Positions 36,861-45,419 of a DNA stretch of 64,000 bases are shown in pieces (the first letter of the stretch is position 1; each line of letters starts with the position of its first letter). The notes under the pieces are model-generated. The model made no database searches and was not told the origin of the DNA. It saw nothing but the letters and a program-made list of their open reading frames with translations. The position numbers and the translations under genes were made by a program. The DNA comes from Pirellulaceae bacterium (lineage in GTDB: Bacteria > Planctomycetota > Planctomycetia > Pirellulales > Pirellulaceae), in the NCBI GenBank assembly GCA_029243025.1, contig JAQWSU010000056.1:62001-126000 (forward strand), read 5' to 3'.

Positions 36861-38171
36861 CTAATTCAGCTTTCGACGAGCGAAAAGTGCGACAACACCC
36901 CACAGCATGAGTAGCGAACTGGAAGGTTCTGGAACGGCCGCAGCGGGTCGTTTTCCCTGCTCGTATCCGCCATCGGTGAAGGCAAAGACAAAATCACTAG
37001 AATTGAACTCTTTGTCACCATTCCAATCTCCACTGACCCATGTGGAATTCCCGACGACCGCATCTTCATATTCACCGGCTGTGAATACGGAAACAAAATC
37101 GCTGGAATTGAAGACCCCGTCGCAGTTGGAATCTCCCACCCAGGTATTCATTTCGTTGTGGATATAGTCAAGGCGGGCTTGTGGATCCGTGATCCCATCG
37201 ATGACTTCCTTGGGGTCATTGGGCCCGCCGAAAATAATCTCACCCGTTCCACCATGTGCCAAGCGGCCGGCCCCATCGATCACGTAGTCGTAATCATCCG
37301 GTGAATAGTCCGCAATGGTATCGCCGTCTTCGAGTGCAAATGCGTCGAATTCAAGCGGTCGAGCTCGATTGGCCCACCAATACTGGATCTCGAGGTCTTC
37401 ACCATCATCGTCATCCATACCAATATTGAAACCAATTCGATCCCCGATCTCGATAGGACCGCCCCCGTCGGGGTCCTCAAATTGGCTTTTGTGAAATTTC
37501 GTTTCCATCGCCCAACCCGTATCCGTTTCTTCACCGAAGCCGTAAATCTGGCCATCCGGTCCCCATTCCCAATCAACCTCATTCGCCCAACCAGGTGAAG
37601 ATTCTTCGAGGTCATCATCCCAGCGCGAGAATCGACCTTCGTAATTCACATAGTTGTGTCCACCGTAATCGTTGAAGAACTCGGTCCTCTTGTCTGTGTT
37701 GACATTCGCTCGACTGTTATTCGCATCGACAACAATCTCGATCGCGTCGTCCTTCCAAAACTGACCATTTTCGTTATCGCTGTAAACGGCGTCGTCTTTC
37801 ACTTCCACACCGACGTAGAGGAAGTCCGTGTCGTGTGCCAAGTAAAAAGTAAACTCACTGTCATCTGCACCTTGCCAATCCTTATTGATGGCATAACCCA
37901 GGATCCACGCATTTCCAACGCTTCCATCAGGCGAACCAGGAGAGACGGTTCGACCTTCAAAAGATCCATACTCAGCAGACGAAGAGGATCCGTCCAACTG
38001 GATCGATCCATCAGCAACTAAAGGGACCGTTAAAGTCGTCAAGTCAATATCGGACCATGCCCCCTCTTCTGACTCATCGAAATCAAAGATATCAAAAACC
38101 TCAGCATAGGATGCCTGACCACAACAGCACAAAATTGACAAAAGCAAAACACAACGGCGTCCGCTATCCAT
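36861..38171 (-). CDS. Secreted CBM9-like protein with dockerin-like repeats and PEP-CTERM
   Basis: The 436-residue protein begins with a signal peptide (CVLLLSILCCCGQASYA). A carbohydrate-binding family 9/DOMON-like domain (residues about 40-270) follows, with FYLAHDTDFLYVGVEVKDDA, FWKDDAIEIVVDANNSRANV and WAMETKFHKSQF. Then come two dockerin-type loops, GDSNCDGVFNSSDFVSVF and GDWNGDKEFNSSDFVFAF, with calcium-type Asp/Asn spacing. The protein ends with the PEP-CTERM sequence VPEPSSSLLMLWGVVALFAR and a basic tail. The architecture suggests a surface protein that binds polysaccharide and docks calcium-dependently, held by exosortase sorting. No catalytic domain is seen. It ends at the terminator 36788-36823. 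Confidence 0.85.
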   Translation of the reverse strand: MDSGRRCVLLLSILCCCGQASYAEVFDIFDFDESEEGAWSDIDLTTLTVPLVADGSIQLDGSSSSAEYGSFEGRTVSPGSPDGSVGNAWILGYAINKDWQGADDSEFTFYLAHDTDFLYVGVEVKDDAVYSDNENGQFWKDDAIEIVVDANNSRANVNTDKRTEFFNDYGGHNYVNYEGRFSRWDDDLEESSPGWANEVDWEWGPDGQIYGFGEETDTGWAMETKFHKSQFEDPDGGGPIEIGDRIGFNIGMDDDDGEDLEIQYWWANRARPLEFDAFALEDGDTIADYSPDDYDYVIDGAGRLAHGGTGEIIFGGPNDPKEVIDGITDPQARLDYIHNEMNTWVGDSNCDGVFNSSDFVSVFTAGEYEDAVVGNSTWVSGDWNGDKEFNSSDFVFAFTDGGYEQGKRPAAAVPEPSSSLLMLWGVVALFARRKLN

Positions 38172-38587
38172 TTGATGTTTCCTTGAATTAAAATCTCACG
38201 TGACCGGCAAATAGCATCTGACGAAAATGTTCTAGCAAACTCATATCCGAATTGCGAGTTTTTTCTTACCGACGACGCCAAGGTGCCGAAGATCACGCAA
38301 CAAGCTGCCAGCATTGAACAACTGATCGCTGGAGAATCCCGTTTTCCAAAGCTGCAGTGAAAGTAATCCAACACACCGTTGCAACGACGATTCGCAGGTA
38401 CGAATGCCTTTTTGCAATGCTGCGAGGGGTTCCATCGTTGCTAGAACAAGCGGTACAAATGAATTGACGCGAGCACAAAAAGCCGACGTTATTTGCCTTC
38501 ATTCCTACGCTTGGTTATCGTGGATTAGACCGATCGTGATGCACCTGCCAAACATCAAGTCAGAAAGCAGCTTGAGGATTGAGTCGC
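38172..38587. other. Intergenic region between divergent PEP-CTERM genes
   Basis: About 415 nt with no supported gene; overlapping short frames on both strands lack family features. It should hold the promoters of the genes at 36861-38171 (-) and 38588-39148 (+), but no convincing -35/-10 pair was picked out. Confidence 0.35.
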
Positions 38588-39148
38588 ATGCAAGCATTTC
38601 TGAATCCTAGAATCGACTTCTTGTTTCTGCGTTACTTCGGGATCGCCATTGCAATGTGCGGGTGGTTGAAGACTCCAACCGCCGAGGGGACTCCCGTCAC
38701 CTTAAGCGTCTCATCCCATCCCCTAGCAATCGGCGCCACTTTATTTTACGACCCGAGCAACGGATATTTACGAGCTCGATCAGCAGGAGCCGATTTCACG
38801 ACGCTCGAGTTGCACTCCTTAAGTGCTCAATTCATTCCCGCGGGTAGCACGCCGGCCATGTCCCCCTTTGATCTTGCGTTGCCAGAAAAGCTATTTCGTC
38901 TGCGCGTCGATGGGATCACGGAAATCGAGTTTGGACAAGTCATGCCTCCTGACTTAGGCCCCCGACAGGTCATTGACGATCTGCTGATTGATGGCTCCTT
39001 TCTTGGAGGCGGCGACCTGCAATCTCGCGGTAACGGCCCCTATCTATTAATCGTCCCAGAGCCTGCCAGCGGCGCCATCGTCCTTATGGGCATGCTGGGA
39101 ACGCTTGCGTTTCGGCAGGCGGAAAACGGAAGAAAAAGGAATCCGTAG
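38588..39148 (+). CDS. Secreted PEP-CTERM protein, small
   Basis: The ATG at 38588, 10 nt after GAGGA, gives 186 residues. The N-terminus has a hydrophobic export segment (FLFLRYFGIAIAMCGWL). The middle (GATLFYDPSNGYLRARSAGA, LRVDGITEIEFGQVMPPDLG) resembles short planctomycete proteins that describe a value and its derivative in a beta-sandwich. The C-terminus is LIVPEPASGAIVLMGMLGTL followed by a basic tail, a PEP-CTERM signal. No enzymatic motif is seen. It is convergent with the thioesterase gene, with 2 nt between them. Confidence 0.75.
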   Translation: MQAFLNPRIDFLFLRYFGIAIAMCGWLKTPTAEGTPVTLSVSSHPLAIGATLFYDPSNGYLRARSAGADFTTLELHSLSAQFIPAGSTPAMSPFDLALPEKLFRLRVDGITEIEFGQVMPPDLGPRQVIDDLLIDGSFLGGGDLQSRGNGPYLLIVPEPASGAIVLMGMLGTLAFRQAENGRKRNP

Positions 39149-39150
39149 AA

Positions 39151-39549
39151 TTACGTCAGTCCCTTCACGGGAACAGGACGTCGATGTTCGCCTTCTCCTT
39201 GAATCGTCACATAGGTAACTTCAGCCTGTGTCACTAGTCGCGTACCCTGCAGACGTTTTGTTTCGACCGTGACGTGCATGGTGATGGAGGTTCGTCCGAT
39301 ACGGCGCAGCTTCGTCCAAAAACTTACCGTATCCCCCACTAACACAGGCTCATGAAATTCGACACCTTCCATCGCTACTGTAACGAGAGTCTGAGGTGGA
39401 TACTCTTTTTTCTGAATTACGTCGCGAGCCCCCACCGCCCCGGCTTGATCGATGTAACTCATAATCACGCCACCAAAGATCGTCCCGTAGGGATTCGTAT
39501 CTCGAGGCATCATCACGACTTTGACGGCAAGATATCTTGATTCAGTCAT
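39151..39549 (-). CDS. Acyl-CoA thioesterase, YciA-like hotdog
   Basis: The 132-residue cytoplasmic thioesterase begins MTESRYLAVKVVMMPRDTNPYGTIFGG. The block MPRDTNPYGTIFGGVIMSYIDQAG is the acyl-CoA hydrolase (YciA/BFIT) signature with Asn and Gly at the active site. VEFHEPVLVGDTVSFWTKL and VTQAEVTYVTI complete the hotdog fold. YciA-type enzymes hydrolyse a broad range of acyl-CoAs. The ATG at 39549 matches the family start; the longer frame to 39687 runs through the divergent MBL gene. The two genes are divergent, with 64 nt between starts. Confidence 0.92.
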   Translation of the reverse strand: MTESRYLAVKVVMMPRDTNPYGTIFGGVIMSYIDQAGAVGARDVIQKKEYPPQTLVTVAMEGVEFHEPVLVGDTVSFWTKLRRIGRTSITMHVTVETKRLQGTRLVTQAEVTYVTIQGEGEHRRPVPVKGLT

Positions 39550-39613
39550 AGCGTTTTCCTTTGCTCCTTGTATACTCGGGGCACACCCCAAGCCATTCCA
39601 CTGGAGGCACGAG

Positions 39614-40669
39614 ATGCGAAAGCTTCCCCCCACCCTTGTTTTGCTTGTTCTGACTGTCAGTTTCGTTTCCGTTGCGGTTGCAGGCAAGTCGGACGGTCAT
39701 CTCGACCTCTACTGGGTTGATGTCGAAGGCGGTGCCGCCACGCTTATCGTAACACCTCAGGACGAATGCGTATTGATCGACACAGGCAACCCGGGCCTGA
39801 GAGATTCCACAAGAGTTTCGAAGGTCGTGGGTAAAATCGCCGGCCTCCAAGCAATCGATCATTTAATCGTCACTCATTACCATCGTGATCATTACGGCGG
39901 AGCTGAAGTGCTTTCGTCGATGCTGCCCATCAAAAAGGTTTATGACAACGGCGTATTTGCCGGCATGCCGGATAATCCGGGAAAAGCTTATTTCAATTTC
40001 CGCTGTGACGAACGACATGTCATTCAACCGGGCGAGGCAATCGACCTGAAGCAAGCCGCTACCAAGACGACCGCACCGAAAGTGGAAATGGTGTGCTTGG
40101 GCGCTCGCAAGTCATTCGTCGATCCGACAAAAGTCGACGCCGCCCGCAATGAAAAGATGAAGAAACTCCATCGTGATAAAGACCGAGACGGCTCGGACAA
40201 TGCCAACAGTATCGTCATGCTAGTTCGCTTTGGGCCATTTGAATTCTTTGACGGGGGGGATGTCACCTGGAACCAGGAAAAACAAATTGTTTATCCCTTC
40301 AATCTTCCGGGAGAGGTTGATGTCTATCAAGTCACCCACCACGGATTAGACAGTAGCAACAATCCAATTCTACTTTCATCACTGAAGCCGCGGGTGGCTA
40401 TCATGAATAATGGACACACCAAGGGATGTATGCCCGAAGTGTTTGCAAATTTGAAAGCCACCCCTTCCATTGAAGCCATTTATCAGGTCCATAAGAACTT
40501 GCGCCCCGACGGTGTCGTGAACAACGTACCCGATGACTTTATCGCCAATCATCAAGACAGCAAAAATTGCCAAGGCCATTACATCAAGTTGTCTGTCGAA
40601 CCGGACGGCGCTCACTACACGGTCGCGATCCCAGCGCACAACATCCAGCGTCGTTACAAAACGAAGTGA
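39614..40669 (+). CDS. Secreted metallo-beta-lactamase fold hydrolase (ComEC C-terminal type)
   Basis: GGAGG 6 nt before the ATG at 39614 fixes the start. The 351-residue protein has a signal peptide (LVLLVLTVSFVSVAVAG) and an MBL domain like the stand-alone ComEC/Rec2 hydrolase: LYWVDVEGGAATLIVTPQDE, LIDTGNP, the metal motif VTHYHRDHYGG (HxHxDH), MLVRFGPFEFFDGGDVTW (metal Asp) and QVTHHGLDSSNNPILLS (His). Substrates of exported members are unknown; phosphodiesters are possible. The stop is 4 nt before the next gene, so the methyltransferase is cotranscribed. Confidence 0.9.
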   Translation: MRKLPPTLVLLVLTVSFVSVAVAGKSDGHLDLYWVDVEGGAATLIVTPQDECVLIDTGNPGLRDSTRVSKVVGKIAGLQAIDHLIVTHYHRDHYGGAEVLSSMLPIKKVYDNGVFAGMPDNPGKAYFNFRCDERHVIQPGEAIDLKQAATKTTAPKVEMVCLGARKSFVDPTKVDAARNEKMKKLHRDKDRDGSDNANSIVMLVRFGPFEFFDGGDVTWNQEKQIVYPFNLPGEVDVYQVTHHGLDSSNNPILLSSLKPRVAIMNNGHTKGCMPEVFANLKATPSIEAIYQVHKNLRPDGVVNNVPDDFIANHQDSKNCQGHYIKLSVEPDGAHYTVAIPAHNIQRRYKTK

Positions 40670-40673
40670 TCCT

Positions 40674-41390
40674 ATGAATACCCCATCGCTTGATCAAGTT
40701 AAGCAAGTCTTCGAACAGTGGTCGCTTTACGACGCGATCATTCAACACAACTACATGCGACACGCTGAATTGGTGGATCGGTTAAAGCAGTCCGTCAATG
40801 ACCTACCCAAACCATTCGACATTCTCGATCTGGGCTGCGGCGACAGCTGGATCTCGGAACATATTTTCCCCTCGGAAATGGTCCACCATTACCACGGAAT
40901 CGACCTTTCAGAAGCCGCCTTAAATAAAGCAGACAGTCAGTTAGCAGCTTGGCGCGGTCGAACCCAATTCACCTGTGGTGACATCAATACTTTCTTATCA
41001 GAAGCCGCAACCGAATCATGTTCGATCATCTTGATGAGTTATTCACTCCACCATCTCAGCAGTGAACAAAAACGACAGGTCTTTCACAGCGCCCATCGCG
41101 TTCTTCGTCAGGATGGACATTTGCTCTGGATCGATCTATTCAGACAAGACCAGGAAGATCGAGACACCTATTTGCACCGTCTTTGCAATCACATCCGTAC
41201 CGATTGGACCGCATTAACTCCCGAGCAAAATCGTCAGGCGGTCGATCACGTAAACGCGTCCGATTTCCCGGAAAGCGAAGGCTGGATGCAAACCGAAACG
41301 AAACAGGCCGGCCTATCTCTCAGCCGCTGTATTTACCAAGACGTTTACTTCGGCGCTTGGGACTACCAAAAATCAGCATCGGAAACCTAG
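40674..41390 (+). CDS. Class I SAM-dependent methyltransferase
   Basis: The 238-residue cytoplasmic protein has the SAM-binding motif I ILDLGCGDSWISEHIF, the acidic motif II HHYHGIDLS, TQFTCGDINTFL (motif III) and SIILMSYSLHHLSSEQKRQV (motif IV/post). Further on is a lid region (YLHRLCNHIRTDWTALTPEQ) typical of small-molecule methyltransferases of the type 11/12 family. The substrate is unknown. The start lies 4 nt after the MBL gene stop and the pair probably forms one operon, although a functional link between a secreted hydrolase and a methyltransferase is not evident. Confidence 0.9.
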   Translation: MNTPSLDQVKQVFEQWSLYDAIIQHNYMRHAELVDRLKQSVNDLPKPFDILDLGCGDSWISEHIFPSEMVHHYHGIDLSEAALNKADSQLAAWRGRTQFTCGDINTFLSEAATESCSIILMSYSLHHLSSEQKRQVFHSAHRVLRQDGHLLWIDLFRQDQEDRDTYLHRLCNHIRTDWTALTPEQNRQAVDHVNASDFPESEGWMQTETKQAGLSLSRCIYQDVYFGAWDYQKSASET

Positions 41391-41447
41391 CGCGTCGCTC
41401 AACATGTTAAAAATCCCCATTGCTTAGGATGCAACAAGTCGTACAGC

Positions 41448-43616
41448 CTAAGAGACAAGCGTCATTTTCCAACAGCGATGAATTCGTTGATTGCGAAAGT
41501 CGGGTGGAATCGTTTGCTTGGTAATCTCACGTATCTGGAAATCCGCAAGTTCCGTATCAGCCAACTTAAAACGTCGAAAGTTAGTCGAAAAGAAGATCAC
41601 ACCTTGCGGAGACATGCGGCGTTTGACCTCGTGCAGAAGCGAGATATGGTCACGTTGCACTTCCCAATCTTGTTGATGATCTTTGCTATTGGAAAAAGTG
41701 GGAGGATCCACAACGGCCAAATCGAACTGACTATCGCCAGGTAAACACCGCAAGTAATCAATTGCGTCTGAGCGTACAAATCGCTGCTTCGGTCCCATCA
41801 GATTGTTCAACCTTAGATTTTCTTCTGCCCATTTCAGATAGGTATTGGATGAGTCAACGGTGACGCTCGAGTTGGCTCCACCCGCGATCGCGTAAGCGGT
41901 GAAACTGCCCGTATAGCCAAACAAATTCAGGAAACGGCAATTTCCCGCGCATTGCCGCACCAACTCTCGTGTCTGCCGATGATCCAAGAAGAGGCCCGTG
42001 TCCAGATAATCAGAAAGATTCACGCGAAACTTCAACCCGCCTTCATTTACGACTAGTGTTCGACCTTCCGAACTGCTCCGCTCGTACTGCGAACGACCAC
42101 GTTGACGATCATGATATTTCATGTGGACATTCGACAAATCAACGTCGGTCACTTCGGCAGCCGTCTTGACCATCAAATCAAGCCAATCCGCGTGCTGGGC
42201 AACCGTTCGTTCATGTGGCCTGGCAAATTCTGCAATATGCAAATTGTCCTCATAGCGGTCGACAACCAATGGAACCTCTGGAACATCACGTTCGTAAAGA
42301 CGATAGCAAGTGATCCCTCGACCTGGCCAACGTCGAAGGTGGCGGGCTCGTTTCATTAAACGATTCCGAAACTCAGTTGCCTGCCGCATTGCGGTTTGAT
42401 CGACGCCACCGAAAACAGGCTCGATCGCAGACTTTGGCTTTTGGGGCTGGTCCATTTCCGTCGAATGGCCCGTCGAATGGCCCGTCGGATCCGGACCATG
42501 AAATTGGTAGTACTGACATTCGATGCGACCATTGTAAAGTTTTCGACGACGATCCGCCTGCTGACCAATAACGCGTTCGAAATCGACCAACGACGTGAGC
42601 ACAAAATGCGACCAAGTCGGTAAACGCCGAAGCACCAGGGGAAAAGTCTTATAGAGCGGAAGCACTTCTTTACGATCACCAAGCCGACGTCCGTAAGGCG
42701 GATTACAGATCGTACAACCATACTTTCGTTTACTGGTCAAATCTTCAAACTTGATCTGCTGGAAGTGAATATCGTCTTCCACCCCTGCCGCCGCCGCATG
42801 GTTACGAGCCAGTTTCAGGTCTCGCCAACTGGCGTCAGTTCCCAGAATTCGTTCCTCAAGTTTCGGTAGAATCTGATCTTGGGCTTCATCGCGAGCTGCC
42901 TTCCAAACATCACTACTTACCATCGGCCATGATTCCGACACAAAAGAACGTTTCAGCCCAGGCGCTATCCGGCGACCAATCATGGCGGCTTCGATGGGAA
43001 TCGTCCCTGTCCCACAAAAGGGATCAATCAACGGTCGATCCGGCTTCCAGAAACTTAAATTCACCAGCGCTGCCGCAAGCGTTTCACGTAACGGGGCAGG
43101 CCCAGTCGACGGACGGTATCCACGTTTGTGTAAACCAGAGCCCGTCGTATCAATCGACAAAGTCGCCATGTTATCTAGTAACGCAACTTCCACGGCATAG
43201 GTAGGCCCCGTTTCTGGCAATGTCGACAGTTGGTGGGCCGCTAATAGCTTATTTACAATCGCCTTCTTCACCATCCTCTGGCAAGCAGGAACACTCGACA
43301 GCTGTGACTTAACTGACTTGCCGTTTACAGGGAAAGCCCCGTCTTTGGATATCCACTCATGCCAGGGTAAGGCATTCGTCTGATCAAACAGCTCTCCAAA
43401 GTCATTCGCCTCAAAGCGACCGAGACAAATCAAAATTCGCTCGGCACATCTCAAAAACAAATTGGCGCGGCAGATCGCCTGGAAATCACCGGAAAACTGA
43501 ATACGACCGGGATGCAATGTCCGGGGATCGTAACCGAGCTGTTTTAATTCTCGCTTGACGATTGCCTCTAATCCAAAGGCACAAGTTGCAATCAGGTCGA
43601 CGGTCTGCATTTCCAC
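41448..43616 (-). CDS. rlmL: Bifunctional 23S rRNA methyltransferase RlmKL
   Basis: The protein modifies 23S rRNA G2445 (N2, RlmL half) and G2069 (N7, RlmK half). The 722 residues show the full fusion: a THUMP domain (residues 1-160, CAFGLEAIVKRELKQLGYDP) and the RlmL methyltransferase with DPFCGTGTIPIEAAMIGRRI and TICNPPYGRRLGD (NPPY). A linker with a duplicated GHSTGHST follows. The RlmK methyltransferase shows FLNLFGYTGSFTAYAIAGGA and FDLAVVDPPTFSNSK. The linker repeat is encoded by a 12-nt duplication near 42465-42485. Start ATG at 43616 or two codons later. It is monocistronic and convergent with the methyltransferase gene upstream in the map. Confidence 0.95.
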   Translation of the reverse strand: MEMQTVDLIATCAFGLEAIVKRELKQLGYDPRTLHPGRIQFSGDFQAICRANLFLRCAERILICLGRFEANDFGELFDQTNALPWHEWISKDGAFPVNGKSVKSQLSSVPACQRMVKKAIVNKLLAAHQLSTLPETGPTYAVEVALLDNMATLSIDTTGSGLHKRGYRPSTGPAPLRETLAAALVNLSFWKPDRPLIDPFCGTGTIPIEAAMIGRRIAPGLKRSFVSESWPMVSSDVWKAARDEAQDQILPKLEERILGTDASWRDLKLARNHAAAAGVEDDIHFQQIKFEDLTSKRKYGCTICNPPYGRRLGDRKEVLPLYKTFPLVLRRLPTWSHFVLTSLVDFERVIGQQADRRRKLYNGRIECQYYQFHGPDPTGHSTGHSTEMDQPQKPKSAIEPVFGGVDQTAMRQATEFRNRLMKRARHLRRWPGRGITCYRLYERDVPEVPLVVDRYEDNLHIAEFARPHERTVAQHADWLDLMVKTAAEVTDVDLSNVHMKYHDRQRGRSQYERSSSEGRTLVVNEGGLKFRVNLSDYLDTGLFLDHRQTRELVRQCAGNCRFLNLFGYTGSFTAYAIAGGANSSVTVDSSNTYLKWAEENLRLNNLMGPKQRFVRSDAIDYLRCLPGDSQFDLAVVDPPTFSNSKDHQQDWEVQRDHISLLHEVKRRMSPQGVIFFSTNFRRFKLADTELADFQIREITKQTIPPDFRNQRIHRCWKMTLVS

Positions 43617-43913
43617 TAGTTCCCTACCGATTCTCTACCGAAATCTTACCCAACCGTTTTTCGCCATTTCTCAAAATCCCACCCGGGAACGATGCTCTCG
43701 CTTACCGGTGATTGAATGGGCCGGGCCACCGATCCTGTTGTCAGGACGAGTTGCCAGGTTTCGCTGAAAAATCAGTCGGGGACGTCTACTTTTGATATCA
43801 TACTTCTCTTATTTTCCATCGAAGTCGGATCACCGCAAGCACGGCATGAAACAACCCACTGTGCTAAACAACCCTTGCGTCGGGTCTGATCGCACTCACG
43901 AAAGAGAAAAAGA

Positions 43914-44999
43914 ATGCAGGCTATTCCCTCCATACCGATACGAGCCATGTTGTTTGCCATCGGTCTAACCTGGATGTTTCCGGCCGTTTCACCGGCAGAA
44001 AAGCCCGACGCAGGCCCAATCCGAGCCGTCGTCACTCGAGCCAAATCCAGCATCACCGTCGACGGCAATTTGAAGGAATTCAAGCACGCGATCTGCACTC
44101 CTGTCGAATTTTTCCATCCCGATTTTAAAAATCGAGCAGCTCAATTTCTTTATCTTTGGGATGACGAAGCCTTCTACGTGGGCCTCCGTACATTGGATGA
44201 AAAGATGTTTTCACCCGTTGCCCCACTCTGGGAGGGCGATGCGGTCGAGTGGTATTTCGACACCCGGCGAGACGATTCGTTCTTGAATCAAAAATGGGGT
44301 AAGGGCTCGGTGCATTGCTTCTGGACTCCCATGAAACAAGATCAGCTCAACCCACGTTTTTGTCTTCGTCCTGGCTACCTTGATGCAATCCCAAAAACGG
44401 GGATCGAAGTCGCGGCTCGAACTTGGAAACATGGACTGGAAGTCGAGTTCAAGCTCCCCTGGGTTAACTTTCCCAAATTCGCGGCCAAAACTGGCGAAGT
44501 CATTGGCATTGACGCCGAACTCTCATACAGCGATGGCGGGCCGCGTTCCTACCGAAGCTTCGTCTTCGGCAGTCCACTTTCTGTACAGCAACCAGGAAAC
44601 CTTGCCCGCGTCCGACTGATTGATGAATTCCGTGCTGAGGACTGGAAAACTTGCGCCGCAGTAATGATGCCCATTCGCATTGATACGGCTTGGTCACAGC
44701 CACAAAAACCTCAGGTCCAAGCTCGCATTGCCATGCCTCCCAATCACATGCAGGACATCGGAAAAGTAAGCTTCCAATTGTTCAATTTGCAGGGAAAGCT
44801 GCTGGGAGAATTCAGCGCGGAAGAAACCGAAACGATGCAAACCGAGGGAAACTTTGTTCGGCAGCTGGCTCAATGGCCGGCTGACTTCGCCGCCCCAGGA
44901 ACCTACAACGTCGTTGCAGTGATTCACGATTCGGCGGGTGCAGAGATCGCTCGCGTAGCTCCACGATTTGTGAGTGTAAACTTGAATCAAGGTTATTAG
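43914..44999 (+). CDS. Secreted CBM9-like (DOMON fold) protein
   Basis: The 361-residue exported protein has a signal peptide (AMLFAIGLTWMFPAVSPAE). It carries a family-9 carbohydrate-binding-like domain: SSITVDGNLKEFKHAICTPV, FLYLWDDEAFYVGLRTLDEK, LWEGDAVEWYFDTRRDD and HGLEVEFKLPWVNF. A second, shorter beta domain (IRIDTAWSQPQKPQVQARIA to the end) may be an Ig-like fold. It has no PEP-CTERM or catalytic motif. Proteins of this type bind plant or algal polysaccharides as part of secreted enzymes or surface complexes; it stands alone here. AAAGAGAAAAAG precedes the ATG. Confidence 0.75.
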   Translation: MQAIPSIPIRAMLFAIGLTWMFPAVSPAEKPDAGPIRAVVTRAKSSITVDGNLKEFKHAICTPVEFFHPDFKNRAAQFLYLWDDEAFYVGLRTLDEKMFSPVAPLWEGDAVEWYFDTRRDDSFLNQKWGKGSVHCFWTPMKQDQLNPRFCLRPGYLDAIPKTGIEVAARTWKHGLEVEFKLPWVNFPKFAAKTGEVIGIDAELSYSDGGPRSYRSFVFGSPLSVQQPGNLARVRLIDEFRAEDWKTCAAVMMPIRIDTAWSQPQKPQVQARIAMPPNHMQDIGKVSFQLFNLQGKLLGEFSAEETETMQTEGNFVRQLAQWPADFAAPGTYNVVAVIHDSAGAEIARVAPRFVSVNLNQGY

Positions 45000-45419
45000 T
45001 CGCTGCTGACCGTCCAGCCTGCGACAAACAACAGCCTCCTGACTGGGAAATCCACCCGAATCGCCATCTCACTTGATTCGCTCATCAAACCATTCGGCTT
45101 GGCGATAGAATCGGGAGGTCGTTGCAACGTACCATCGACTTGACGCGTCGCTGCAAAAAGCGGCGAGTTGTCAATGATGTCTCACAGTGCACGCCACGAA
45201 ATTCGGTTCGTGATGTCATCTGCTTCTAAGTTGAAACACCGACCGACGATCTCGCATCGTCGACGCAAATTTCCTGAATAGATCGTCAATCGGAAGTTAC
45301 GGATGTTATTCTGGACCACGGGTCCGGCAGATGTCGTTTGAGATTCGCACGGGAGCGTTGCGCGATGCTCCACGACCCATTCGAGCACGATTCCCTGACC
45401 CTTGCCGCTAACCACAGCT
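45000..45419. other. Intergenic region before glgX
   Basis: About 420 nt with no supported gene. A minus-strand frame (45182-45427) has no domain or ribosome-binding site. Promoter elements for glgX should lie here but none was convincing. Confidence 0.35.

Noticed and set aside
42377-42721. Several short frames inside rlmKL
   Set aside because: All are shadows of a gene with complete THUMP and two methyltransferase domains.
43772-44098. Minus-strand frame upstream of the CBM9-like gene
   Set aside because: It overlaps the start and signal peptide of the plus-strand gene and has no family resemblance.
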